Assembly: GCA_937895845.1 (NCBI GenBank) | Contig: CALBLK010000061.1 | Coordinates: 1 to 21,840, forward strand | Reading direction: 5' to 3' | DNA length: 21,840 bases | From: an uncultured Prevotella sp. | Lineage (GTDB): Bacteria; Bacteroidota; Bacteroidia; Bacteroidales; Bacteroidaceae | In this document: in pieces, positions 14,019-21,801 of the stretch | How the letters are laid out: every line of letters begins with the position of its first letter | How positions within the stretch are numbered: position 1 is the first letter of the stretch | Notes under the pieces: model-generated | What the model was told of the DNA's origin: nothing | The model's input: the letters and a program-made list of their open reading frames with translations, nothing else | Databases searched by the model: none | Translations under genes and position numbers: made by a program

Positions 14019-15239
14019 ATGAGATATAAGAAAGTCAGGAAATACCACAAACTGCTTGGAGCCAAAAGGGAGCTGCGCAGACGTTCGCAAGGGCTTGTCG
14101 TGGCCTTGCACTGGTTATGGCACAAGCTGAAATGGGTATCCCCATTCAGACTCATCAAAATAATAGATGGGTATATCATCCGAAAGTTTATCGGAACCTA
14201 TTTTTATTCCATCATCTTGATAATCTCAATCTCAATTGTCTTTGATGTCAATGAGAATCTGGCAAAATTCACAGCTAACAATGCCCCATTAAGGGCTATT
14301 GTCTTTGACTACTATGCCAATTTTGTCCCCTATTTCGCAAACCTTTTTAGCCCCCTGTTTGTGTTCATCGCTGTGATATTTTTCACCTCGAAACTGGCCG
14401 GGAACTCGGAAATAATAGCAATGCTGGCATGCGGAATGAGCTTCAAGCGACTGATGCGTCCCTACATGATTTCGGCTGCGCTCATCTCACTGCTCAATTT
14501 CTATCTTGGTTCATACGTCATTCCCAAAGGAACGGTGGTGCGACATAACTTTGAAGCTCTATACAAGAATAACAAAAAACAGACATCAGCAAGCAATGTG
14601 CAACTACAGGTAGGCAAGGGTGTCATAGCCTATATCGCCCAATATGACGATGTCAACAAGACTGGCTATGGGTTCTCGCTTGACAAATTTGAGCGTAAAA
14701 AACTGGTTAGCCACATGACGGCTAACGTAATCAAATATGACACCATTTCAGACAGCCGCTATCATTGGAAAGCTATCAATTATAAGATACGCGACCTGAG
14801 AGGTATGAGGGAGCATATTAAAACAGGAATGGAGATTGACACAGCGATAATGATGGAGCCCATGGATTTGGTGTTCAGCAAAGGACAGCAGGAAACTTTT
14901 ACAAGTCCGGAACTAAAGCGCTATATTTCCAAGCAGAAAGACCGCGGTTCCAGCAATGTGGTGCAATACGAAATGGAATATCACAAGCGAATAGCCTCTT
15001 GCTTCGCTTCATTTATTCTGACTGTCATAGGAGCAAGTCTGAGTGCACGAAAGCGCAAGGGTGGCATGGGACTGTATCTGGGTATTGGTCTGGCATTGAG
15101 CTTTTCCTATATTCTATTGCAGACCATCAGTTCCACCTTTGCAATCAATGCCAACACACCCCCTCTTGTTGCAGCATGGATTCCCAATATTCTTTATGCC
15201 TTTATTGCCTACTATTGTTACAGACATGCCCCAAACTGA
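14019..15239 (+). CDS. LptF/LptG family permease (YjgP/YjgQ)
   Basis: Inner-membrane component of the LPS export machine, which extracts LPS from the inner membrane with LptB ATPase. The 406-residue protein has the family layout: three N-terminal transmembrane segments (about 59-76, 106-123, 149-169), a large periplasmic domain (about 170-325), and three C-terminal segments (about 326-342, 350-370, 385-402). The basic loop ARKRKG follows segment four. Whether it plays the LptF or LptG role cannot be told from one gene. It carries a basic extension of about 45 residues before the usual DGYIIRKFIGTYF start. No alternative Met start exists nearer the first membrane segment. It lies 20 bases after tgt. 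Confidence 0.9.
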   Translation: MRYKKVRKYHKLLGAKRELRRRSQGLVVALHWLWHKLKWVSPFRLIKIIDGYIIRKFIGTYFYSIILIISISIVFDVNENLAKFTANNAPLRAIVFDYYANFVPYFANLFSPLFVFIAVIFFTSKLAGNSEIIAMLACGMSFKRLMRPYMISAALISLLNFYLGSYVIPKGTVVRHNFEALYKNNKKQTSASNVQLQVGKGVIAYIAQYDDVNKTGYGFSLDKFERKKLVSHMTANVIKYDTISDSRYHWKAINYKIRDLRGMREHIKTGMEIDTAIMMEPMDLVFSKGQQETFTSPELKRYISKQKDRGSSNVVQYEMEYHKRIASCFASFILTVIGASLSARKRKGGMGLYLGIGLALSFSYILLQTISSTFAINANTPPLVAAWIPNILYAFIAYYCYRHAPN

Positions 15240-15292
15240 CTTTTATTTGATATATTTTTCGAAAACAACAATTAAAAAACATAATAATTTAC

Positions 15293-16657
15293 ATGAAATT
15301 TGAAGATACAAATCTGAATGACAATATTCTGGATGCCCTGTATGATATGCGGTTTGAAAACTGCACTCCCATACAGGAACGCTGCATTCCTGAAATATTA
15401 AATTACCATGATGTCATAGGCGTAGCCCAGACAGGAACAGGAAAAACTGCGGCTTACCTGTTGCCGATTCTAAGTCTGCTTGACGATGGAGGCTATCCTA
15501 AAGATGCCATCAACTGTATTGTCATGTCACCAACTCGCGAACTGGCCCAACAAATAGACCAGGCAATGCAAGGATTTGGCTACTATCTTGACGGCATCAG
15601 CAGTGTTGCCGTGTATGGAGGCAACGACGGCAACAGATATGACCAAGAGATGAAAAGCCTGAAAATGGGAGCCGATGTGGTTATAGCAACTCCTGGCCGT
15701 CTCATCAGCCACATCAGAATGGGCAATGTGGATATGAGTAAGGTTAGTTTCTTTGTTCTTGACGAGGCAGACCGTATGCTTGACATGGGATTCAGCGAAG
15801 ACATCATGCAGATAGCCAGTTATCTGCCTAAAGACAGGCAGACCATCATGTTTTCTGCCACAATGCCTGACAAAATCCAGCAACTGGCCAAAAGTCTGCT
15901 CCACGACCCTGTGGAAGTCAAGATTGCGGTGAGCAAGCCTGCTGAAAAAATCAAGCAATCGGCCTACATATGTCACGATGCACAAAAAATGGGCATCATC
16001 AAGCATCTTTTCAATACAGACCAACTGAAACGTGTGATAATATTCTCCGGGAAGAAAGACAAGGTAAAGGACATCGCAAGAGAACTGCGCCGCCAGCACA
16101 TTAATTGCAGCCAGATGCACAGCGACCTCTCGCAGCAAGAGCGTGACGAGGTGATGTATGCCTTCAAGTCGGGGCAGACAGATGTTCTTGTTGCCACCGA
16201 CATTGTGGCGCGCGGCATTGACATTGATGACATTTTGATGGTTATCAACTACGATGTTCCGCATGACGCGGAAGACTATGTCCACCGCATTGGCCGGACG
16301 GCCAGAGCTGACCGTGACGGCATCGCAATCACATTGGTCAGCGAAAAAGACATGTACCAATTCCATCAGATTGAACAATTTTTGGAAAAGGAAATAGTGA
16401 AGAACCCTTTGCCTGAAGGACTTGGCGACGGACCGAAGTATGATGTGACGGAAAAGAAAGGTAACGGAAGGTGGCATAGCCATGGCAACAGAAGACGTGG
16501 TGGAGAAAGAGGCGGAAAAAGCAAAGAGACGACAAACAACAAGCCAGAGAAAAAAGCCCAGGGCAACAGCAAAGGCAATAGCAACAAAAGAAGAGGACGG
16601 AGAAGACGCGGTGGGGGCAAAGGGAAGAACGAACAAAGACAAGGGTCACCACAATGA
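15293..16657 (+). CDS. DEAD-box ATP-dependent RNA helicase
   Basis: RNA helicase that unwinds short duplexes, probably in ribosome assembly or cold adaptation. All core motifs are visible: Q motif (Phe21, TPIQ), AQTGTGKT (45-52), PTREL (80-84), TPGR (133-136), DEAD (157-160), SAT (188-190), ATDIVARGIDI (301-311) and HRIGRTAR (331-338). Residues about 390-454 form a low-complexity basic tail rich in Arg, Gly, Lys and Asn, likely a nonspecific RNA-binding region. The product could be called RhlE- or DeaD-like; the short C-terminus without a structured RNA-binding domain favours RhlE-like. It is 53 bases after the permease gene, where no clear promoter is seen, and its stop overlaps the next gene by ATGA. 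Confidence 0.95.
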   Translation: MKFEDTNLNDNILDALYDMRFENCTPIQERCIPEILNYHDVIGVAQTGTGKTAAYLLPILSLLDDGGYPKDAINCIVMSPTRELAQQIDQAMQGFGYYLDGISSVAVYGGNDGNRYDQEMKSLKMGADVVIATPGRLISHIRMGNVDMSKVSFFVLDEADRMLDMGFSEDIMQIASYLPKDRQTIMFSATMPDKIQQLAKSLLHDPVEVKIAVSKPAEKIKQSAYICHDAQKMGIIKHLFNTDQLKRVIIFSGKKDKVKDIARELRRQHINCSQMHSDLSQQERDEVMYAFKSGQTDVLVATDIVARGIDIDDILMVINYDVPHDAEDYVHRIGRTARADRDGIAITLVSEKDMYQFHQIEQFLEKEIVKNPLPEGLGDGPKYDVTEKKGNGRWHSHGNRRRGGERGGKSKETTNNKPEKKAQGNSKGNSNKRRGRRRRGGGKGKNEQRQGSPQ

Positions 16658-17466
16658 TTTTTTATTTTTCAGGCACAGGCAACACCAAATGGGCAGCTAA
16701 TGAACTGGCACAGCAAACCGGTGACAGACTGCTCTTTATCCCGGATGAACTGAAGGGAGACTGCTGTTATACGCTTGAACCCAACGAACGCATCGGATTT
16801 TGCTTTCCAGTGCATGGCTGGCAGCCACCTGCCATCGTCAAGTCATTTGTCAAAAGACTTGACATCAAGAGCTGCGGACCAGAACACTTCTGCTTTGCCC
16901 TCTGCACATGTGGCGATAACACAGGGGATGCAATGAAAATACTCGACAGGCTACTGAGACCAAAAGGGCTTCAATTGCAAAGTGCCTATTCGCTAATCAT
17001 GCCAGAGACTTATGTCTGTCTGCCTTTCATGCACACGGACACCCGAGAACGGGAAGACCGGAAAATCGCACAGGCTACACTGAATCTTGCTATAATCACG
17101 GAGGAAATCAAAGAGCGCAGAAAGGGTAACTTCCGTGTGGGCAAAGGTCCGGCCCCCCTACTCTACTCATATATTATTGGTGAATTTTTCAACCGTTGGA
17201 TGATTACAGACAAGCCTTTCAAAGTTAGTCTGGAGAAATGTTCAGGATGCGGACGCTGCGCCCATGTGTGCCCAACCCAAAACATCAGTTTAGACAGTCA
17301 CAAGCATCCAATGTACAAACACCGGTTATGCACGTGCTGCCTGGCATGCTATCATCACTGTCCGCTGCACGCAATCAACTATGGTCCACTGACCAAGAAA
17401 CGCGGCCAATATTTTTTCAATGACAGAATGTCGTCAATCAGCAAGTCAAAATGCTTAAAACCGTAA
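16654..17466 (+). CDS. EFR1-type protein: flavodoxin domain plus 2[4Fe-4S] ferredoxin
   Basis: Predicted cytoplasmic electron carrier or small oxidoreductase. The N-terminal flavodoxin-like domain (about 1-150) begins MIFYFSGTGNTKW, the FMN phosphate-binding loop. The C-terminal part (about 188-245) has two [4Fe-4S] motifs: C196-C199-C202-C206 (CSGCGRCAHVCP) and C226-C229-C232-C236 (CTCCLACYHHCP). The 270-residue length and domain order match the EFR1 family ferrodoxins common in anaerobes. Redox partner and pathway are unknown, and nothing next to it suggests one. It overlaps the helicase gene by ATGA and is 4 bases before the M6 protease gene, so it is tightly embedded in the run. Confidence 0.9.
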   Translation: MIFYFSGTGNTKWAANELAQQTGDRLLFIPDELKGDCCYTLEPNERIGFCFPVHGWQPPAIVKSFVKRLDIKSCGPEHFCFALCTCGDNTGDAMKILDRLLRPKGLQLQSAYSLIMPETYVCLPFMHTDTREREDRKIAQATLNLAIITEEIKERRKGNFRVGKGPAPLLYSYIIGEFFNRWMITDKPFKVSLEKCSGCGRCAHVCPTQNISLDSHKHPMYKHRLCTCCLACYHHCPLHAINYGPLTKKRGQYFFNDRMSSISKSKCLKP

Positions 17467-17470
17467 AAAT

Positions 17471-19330
17471 ATGAAAAGGTATCTACTCCACATTTTTCTT
17501 TTGTCCCTGTCTTCTTCTATTTCTATCTGGTCGGCCCGAGTGACACCGGGGCTGTTCAGCGTCTGCCAAAGTGATGGAACAACACTCCATGTCAGAGGAT
17601 TTGGCGATGAGGACTTTGCCTTTTACATGACCACAGACAATGTTCTGCTATTCCAGCAGGGAAAAGACTTTTTCATAGCACAAATTCTGAATGATGGTTC
17701 ACTCATCCCAACCAAACAGCTGGCACACAATCCAGACATAAGGACAGCGCAAGAAAAAGAGTTGGTCAGTATGCAAAACAAGCAACAGTTTCAAACAATG
17801 CTGGCAACAAATGCCAAGAAGGCGCGCAGCAGGCGTGAGCCTGTTCATGATTCTCCATATTTGCTTCAACACACAGGTTCACCGAAAATACCTGTTATAC
17901 TTGTACAGTTCACAGACATACAGTTCACGGTGGAAAACCCTTACGAAACTTTCCGCAAATACCTAAATGCACAAGAACTATTTGACAGAAAGACAGAGCC
18001 AGTCGTTGGCCGAAACTATGGAAGCGTGAAACGCTACTTCACAGACATGAGTAATGGGTTGTTCACGCCCGATTTCCAGCTTTTTGACGTAGTCACACTT
18101 CCGCATAATCTGGCTTACTACGGAGCGGGCTATCCAGCAAATGAGAAAAAAAATGAACTCGTCAGGGATGCCCTTGCAGCAATCAATGACACGGTTGATT
18201 TTACACCTTTTGACAATGACAATGACGGACTTCTAGACTTGGTTTATCTCATCTATGCAGGATATTCACAGAGTTACACAGGTAATTCCACCGACTGCCT
18301 TTGGCCTACGTCAGGGGTTGTTACTGCTAACATTGAAGTTGATGGCAAGAAAGTTGGACGGTATGGTGTAAACAACGAGTTAAACTTCACGCCCGAATAT
18401 CAAGCAAGCAAAGGCCTTAGAATCAATGGTATCGGTCTGTTCTGCCATGAATTTTCACATTGCTTGGGCCTGCAAGACCATTACTGTAGCAGTGGAAGCG
18501 AAGCCGAACGGTGTGTCAACCAAAATATGGAGTACTGGGACATCATGGATGCAGGAGAGTACAGTTATAATGGCTACTATCCAACAGCCTATACCAGTTG
18601 GGAAAAAGAGTGTTTTGGCTGGACTGTGATTGACACACTTGACACAGCCACAGACGTGACATTACACCCTGCTTTAGAAGGCGGGAAGTCGTACCGCATC
18701 ATCAACGACAGAAATGACAAGGAGTACTATATAGTAGAAAATGTACAGCAGAAGGGATGGAACAAATACCTCATGGGGCATGGCATGTTAGTTCTTCATG
18801 TTGATTATGACCAAAACCAATTCCGCGGGGCAACAACCATCAACAGTACAGCCGGACATCCACGGATGACAATCATACCAGCTGACAACCTTTTGGTTCC
18901 AGCATGGTATATTGACAGAACAGTCAGGTCGGACGCATCCGAAAACGTCAATATTGTAAACAGTGTGTTTCTTGACAGGTATAATGGACAGAATTTCACC
19001 TCAGCAATGTACATGGCCGAGGCTGCAGGAGATCCTTTCCCTGGTACCGGCAATGTTACAGAACTTACAGACACCTCCACACCCATGGCAGCAGTGTACA
19101 GTGGAGAACTGATGGGGAAGCCAATTACTGACATTATAGAGGGCGAGGACGGTGTTGTATATTTCAAATTTATGGGAGGTTCAGATACAGGAATACATGA
19201 AAACACCGCAACAGGTAGCCTAAGAACTGGCAACGCATATACTTTGGACGGCAGACGAATTGCAAATAAGAATAAAAACTTGAATAGTGGTTTTTATATT
19301 ATTGATGGAAAGAAAGTTATAATTCACTGA
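17471..19330 (+). CDS. Secreted M6-family zinc metalloprotease
   Basis: Exported zinc endopeptidase related to immune inhibitor A-type proteases. The 619-residue protein starts with a signal peptide (MKRYLLHIFLLSLSSS, cleavage probably near SA at 21-22), a pro-region to about 135, and an M6 domain with HEFSHCLGLQD (326-336: His326, Glu327, His330, and a possible third ligand Asp336). A Met-turn-like YWDIMDAG follows (about 355-362). DNDNDGLLD (248-256) resembles a calcium-binding loop. The last 35 residues (YTLDGRRI to FYIIDGKKVIIH) resemble the C-terminal tail found on exported Bacteroidota proteins, suggesting surface sorting. Host-protein or mucin degradation is only inference. It converges on the nuclease-family gene, with 35 bases between. 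Confidence 0.9.
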   Translation: MKRYLLHIFLLSLSSSISIWSARVTPGLFSVCQSDGTTLHVRGFGDEDFAFYMTTDNVLLFQQGKDFFIAQILNDGSLIPTKQLAHNPDIRTAQEKELVSMQNKQQFQTMLATNAKKARSRREPVHDSPYLLQHTGSPKIPVILVQFTDIQFTVENPYETFRKYLNAQELFDRKTEPVVGRNYGSVKRYFTDMSNGLFTPDFQLFDVVTLPHNLAYYGAGYPANEKKNELVRDALAAINDTVDFTPFDNDNDGLLDLVYLIYAGYSQSYTGNSTDCLWPTSGVVTANIEVDGKKVGRYGVNNELNFTPEYQASKGLRINGIGLFCHEFSHCLGLQDHYCSSGSEAERCVNQNMEYWDIMDAGEYSYNGYYPTAYTSWEKECFGWTVIDTLDTATDVTLHPALEGGKSYRIINDRNDKEYYIVENVQQKGWNKYLMGHGMLVLHVDYDQNQFRGATTINSTAGHPRMTIIPADNLLVPAWYIDRTVRSDASENVNIVNSVFLDRYNGQNFTSAMYMAEAAGDPFPGTGNVTELTDTSTPMAAVYSGELMGKPITDIIEGEDGVVYFKFMGGSDTGIHENTATGSLRTGNAYTLDGRRIANKNKNLNSGFYIIDGKKVIIH

Positions 19331-19365
19331 CAGTTTAAATTTACTATCCGACATCCATTGGTGTA

Positions 19366-20313
19366 CTATCTAAATGAGTAGCGAAATACTAAAGGAAGGT
19401 GATCGCTAAAACCATCATGCTGGTAACGGTATCCAATAAATGTACGGTGTGGCTTTCGCCCACCGTATTTTTTATCTTCTACTGTTAGAAAAGGGCTATC
19501 GTTAATCCAAATCTCATACGGTTTGGCTGCAATAGGCGCACTTACAAAAAAATGGTCTATAGTCTCCCACTTACCTTGATAACGATAAGTACCACCAGCC
19601 CCATGTCTGCCCTTCACTCCATCTGAAACATTAGCCATACCATGAGAAAGAAGAAAAGCAAGGGATGCACTTTTCGAAACATCATTAAAGTCACCCATCA
19701 TAATGACATGAGGGGATGAACAAATGGCATTTAATGAGTCAAGAGCTTTTACTAAGCGTCGTGCGACAGCCATTCTTGCGGGTCTTGAATGATGTTCACC
19801 ACCATAACGGCTCGGCGCGTGAACCACAAAGAGATGGAGGGTGTCACCACTCATCACACGCCCTGAAACATACAATATATCACGAGTTTGACGAAAGCCT
19901 TTTGGCATTTGAACACTTAACGAATAGTATTTCAAAGGAGCAAATGAGAATCTGTGATATAACAACGCGACACCTATTCCACGATTGTCCGACGTAGGAG
20001 GCATCAGGTAATCGTATCTTAATGCTTTTAGCGAGGAACGCCGGGTCAAATCATACATAACGCTGTCATTCTCAACCTCACAAAGGGCTACGATATCAGG
20101 AATAACGCCACCATCAATTCCCTCACCGCACGATATAATCTCTCTGGCAATTTGATTGAGTTTGCGCCAATAGCGATAGGGGGTCCAATGCCGTAAGCCA
20201 TCCGGCGTAAACTCAGTATCATTCTTCAAAGAATCATGTTTGCAATCAAATAGGTTTTCACAATTTAACTCGACAAATGTCAACCAAGAGACAAGCAGCA
20301 ACAGTAATCCCAT
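19366..20313 (-). CDS. Endonuclease/exonuclease/phosphatase family protein, probably exported
   Basis: Metal-dependent phosphodiesterase fold (DNase I-like/EEP). The 315-residue product opens with a hydrophobic stretch (MGLLLLLVSWLTF) that may be a short signal or anchor. EEP motifs follow: ELNCENLFD (Asn17, Glu19), the metal-binding glutamate in CEVEND (Glu79), VVHAPS (His165), MGDFND (Asp208, Asn210), TIDHFF (Asp253) and the C-terminal SDHLP (Asp304, His305). The substrate could be nucleic acid or a phospholipid; extracellular nuclease is a reasonable guess in Bacteroidota. The start codon lies directly after the T-tract of the ribosomal-operon terminator, and no separate promoter is visible, so expression may depend on read-through. 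Confidence 0.88.
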   Translation of the reverse strand: MGLLLLLVSWLTFVELNCENLFDCKHDSLKNDTEFTPDGLRHWTPYRYWRKLNQIAREIISCGEGIDGGVIPDIVALCEVENDSVMYDLTRRSSLKALRYDYLMPPTSDNRGIGVALLYHRFSFAPLKYYSLSVQMPKGFRQTRDILYVSGRVMSGDTLHLFVVHAPSRYGGEHHSRPARMAVARRLVKALDSLNAICSSPHVIMMGDFNDVSKSASLAFLLSHGMANVSDGVKGRHGAGGTYRYQGKWETIDHFFVSAPIAAKPYEIWINDSPFLTVEDKKYGGRKPHRTFIGYRYQHDGFSDHLPLVFRYSFR

Positions 20314-20365
20314 AAAGAAAAAAAAATAAAAAAGCTCTCCAATCCATTCGGAGTAGAGAGCTTTT
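20314..20365 (-). terminator. Intrinsic terminator of rpsF-rpsR-rplI
   Basis: AAAAGCTCTC (20330-20339) and GAGAGCTTTT (20356-20365) form a 10-bp stem. On the minus strand it is followed by a T-rich tract (20329-20314) with a run of nine T. It lies about 40 bases after the rplI stop and ends immediately before the ATG of the nuclease-family gene. Confidence 0.85.
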
Positions 20366-20403
20366 ACATTATAATAAATATAGATGCTTTACAGTCAACT
20401 TAT

Positions 20404-20937
20404 TTACTCGGCAGCCGGAGCTTCCTCTTCAACAGCAGGTGCAGCAGCCTCAACATCAGGTGTCTCTTCTACCGCAGCATCAGCCTTAGCCTCAGTTCCT
20501 TCAGCGATAACCTTTACTGGGATTTCAACAGTCACATCCTTATGAAGATGAACAGTTGCAACATAATCTCCCACTTTCTTGATGTCCCGCATCATGATTA
20601 TTTTCCGTTCAACATCCTTGCCCAACTTAGCCAGTTCATCGGCCACAGTTGCAGCAGTAACGGAACCATAGAGGACACCTGTTGCACTAACCTTTGCTGC
20701 AATTGTCAAAGCGACATCTTTCAGTGCAGCGGCTTTCTGCTCAGCAGCTGCTTTCAGAGCTGCCAATTTGTGTGCCTGCTGCTTAAGATTTTCAGCTAAT
20801 ACCTTTTTGGCTGATGCGGACGCGATAACCCCTTTTCCTGTAGGAATAAGATAATTACGACCGTAACCTGCTTTTACATTAACAATATCGTTCTTAAAAC
20901 CAAGACCTATGATGTCTTCTTTCAATATAATTTCCAT
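20404..20937 (-). CDS. rplI: 50S ribosomal protein L9
   Basis: Large-subunit protein that binds 23S rRNA near the L1 stalk. The N-terminal domain is clear (MEIILKEDIIGLGFKNDIVNVK, AGYGRNYLIP, about 1-40), followed by the long connecting helix rich in Ala and Lys (about 41-75) and the C-terminal domain to about 146. At 177 residues it exceeds E. coli L9 (149) because of an acidic, Ala/Glu/Pro-rich tail (about 147-177) with ten acidic residues and one lysine. It is the last gene of the S6-S18-L9 operon, 16 bases after rpsR. Confidence 0.97.
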   Translation of the reverse strand: MEIILKEDIIGLGFKNDIVNVKAGYGRNYLIPTGKGVIASASAKKVLAENLKQQAHKLAALKAAAEQKAAALKDVALTIAAKVSATGVLYGSVTAATVADELAKLGKDVERKIIMMRDIKKVGDYVATVHLHKDVTVEIPVKVIAEGTEAKADAAVEETPDVEAAAPAVEEEAPAAE

Positions 20938-20953
20938 TCTTCTACCCCTTAAA

Positions 20954-21220
20954 TTATTTCATCAAGTCAGTAACATAAGGCAACAGAGCAATTTGGCGAG
21001 CGCGCTTGACTGCCTGAGCCACACGACGCTGATATTTCAGCGAAGTTCCAGTGATGCGGCGAGGCAAAATTTTCCCCTGCTCATTAAGGAATTTTTTGAG
21101 GAATTCCGGATCCTTATAGTCAATATACTTAATTCCACTCTTTTTGAAGCGACAATACTTCTTCTTCTTTACATCTATTGAAGGAGCTGTCAAATAACGG
21201 ATTTCTGATTCTTGTGCCAT
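20954..21220 (-). CDS. rpsR: 30S ribosomal protein S18
   Basis: Small-subunit protein that pairs with S6 on the 16S rRNA central domain. The 88-residue product contains the conserved core YIDYKDPEFLKKFLNEQGKI followed by LPRRITGTSLKYQRRVAQAVKRAR (about 31-76), which is diagnostic. A lysine-rich stretch (KKKKYCRFKK, about 18-27) keeps one cysteine. It is 13 residues longer than E. coli S18, with the extra mainly at the N-terminus. It starts 3 bases after rpsF ends, so translation is probably coupled. Confidence 0.97.
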   Translation of the reverse strand: MAQESEIRYLTAPSIDVKKKKYCRFKKSGIKYIDYKDPEFLKKFLNEQGKILPRRITGTSLKYQRRVAQAVKRARQIALLPYVTDLMK

Positions 21221-21223
21221 GGT

Positions 21224-21568
21224 TTAAGCCTCCTGTGTTTTAGCGTGTTTCTTTCTTCTCTTCTCAGCATACTCTGCTGCATACTTGTCAAGTTTTACAG
21301 TCATGTAACGGATTACTTTCTCATCACGACGATAAGCAATCTCTAGCTTACCAATGACAGTCGGCTCAGCCTTGAATTCCAGCAGACAGTAAAAGCCTGT
21401 CGACTTCTTTTCGATAGCATAAGCCATCTTCTTCAGTCCCCAAGTCTCTTCATTCAGAATTTCTGCACCATTGTCTGCAAGCACTTTCTTGAATTTAGCG
21501 ACCGTTTCCTTCATCTGTTCGTCAGACAAAACGGGAGTCAAAATGAAAACGGTTTCGTATTGATTCAT
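21224..21568 (-). CDS. rpsF: 30S ribosomal protein S6
   Basis: Small-subunit protein that binds 16S rRNA with S18. The 114-residue product has the ferredoxin-like S6 fold: MNQYETVFILTP at the start, then EETWGLKKMAYAIEKKSTGFYCLLEFKA (about 41-68) and the second repeat with YRRDEKVIRYMTVKLD (about 79-94). It is first in the operon, with a promoter about 80 bases upstream. The usual S6:S18-binding leader motif was not recognised in the short A+T-rich leader. Confidence 0.97.
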   Translation of the reverse strand: MNQYETVFILTPVLSDEQMKETVAKFKKVLADNGAEILNEETWGLKKMAYAIEKKSTGFYCLLEFKAEPTVIGKLEIAYRRDEKVIRYMTVKLDKYAAEYAEKRRKKHAKTQEA

Positions 21569-21646
21569 ACTCTTTTAAATAGTTAAAATTATTTTTAATA
21601 CGTTTGTATCACAGGGATATAAAATCCTTATTTCACAAAACAGTTG

Positions 21647-21678
21647 CAAAGATACACATCATTCCACATATACACAAC
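21647..21678 (-). promoter_or_regulatory. Promoter of the rpsF-rpsR-rplI operon
   Basis: On the minus strand GTTG (21678-21675), 20 bases, then TATCTTTG (21654-21647) matches the Bacteroidota consensus. It predicts a start near 21640 and a leader of about 70 bases before rpsF. The -7 octamer is identical to the two between the patatin-like and pepP genes. Confidence 0.75.
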
Positions 21679-21731
21679 ATATATTTTAAATGCGCTTAAG
21701 ACATTAGCATAATTTAACATAAGCAATATCA

Positions 21732-21801
21732 GTGGGTAACTATTCAGCAGTAGGTGCATGACGAATCGTCAAACCTCAAATAAACTACTGAAGTTTCCCA
21801 C
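21732..21801. repeat. Imperfect inverted repeat with nested hairpin
   Basis: GTGGG-T-AACT (21732-21741) pairs with AGTT-T-CCCAC (21792-21801) across one T-T mismatch. CAGTAG (21748-21753) pairs with CTACTG (21785-21790), leaving a small bulge on each side. Nested inside is TGACG-AAT-CGTCA (21759-21771). It lies upstream of the rpsF promoter, in sequence with no supported gene. It may be a dispersed intergenic repeat, or the 3' structure of a gene beyond the window. Confidence 0.5.

Noticed and set aside
15240..15292. TATATTTTTC before the helicase gene as a -7 element
   Set aside because: It lacks the terminal G of TAnnTTTG and has no upstream TTG at proper spacing, so it is too weak to call.
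15527..16642. A 371-codon minus-strand open frame opposite the DEAD-box helicase gene
   Set aside because: It mirrors a fully conserved helicase; its composition (Val, His, Phe, Leu-rich) is that expected from the antisense frame and no motif is seen.
21569..21646. Possible S6:S18-binding leader RNA upstream of rpsF
   Set aside because: The leader is A+T-rich with only a 4-bp GGAT/ATCC hairpin, and I could not find the expected CCG-containing stem.
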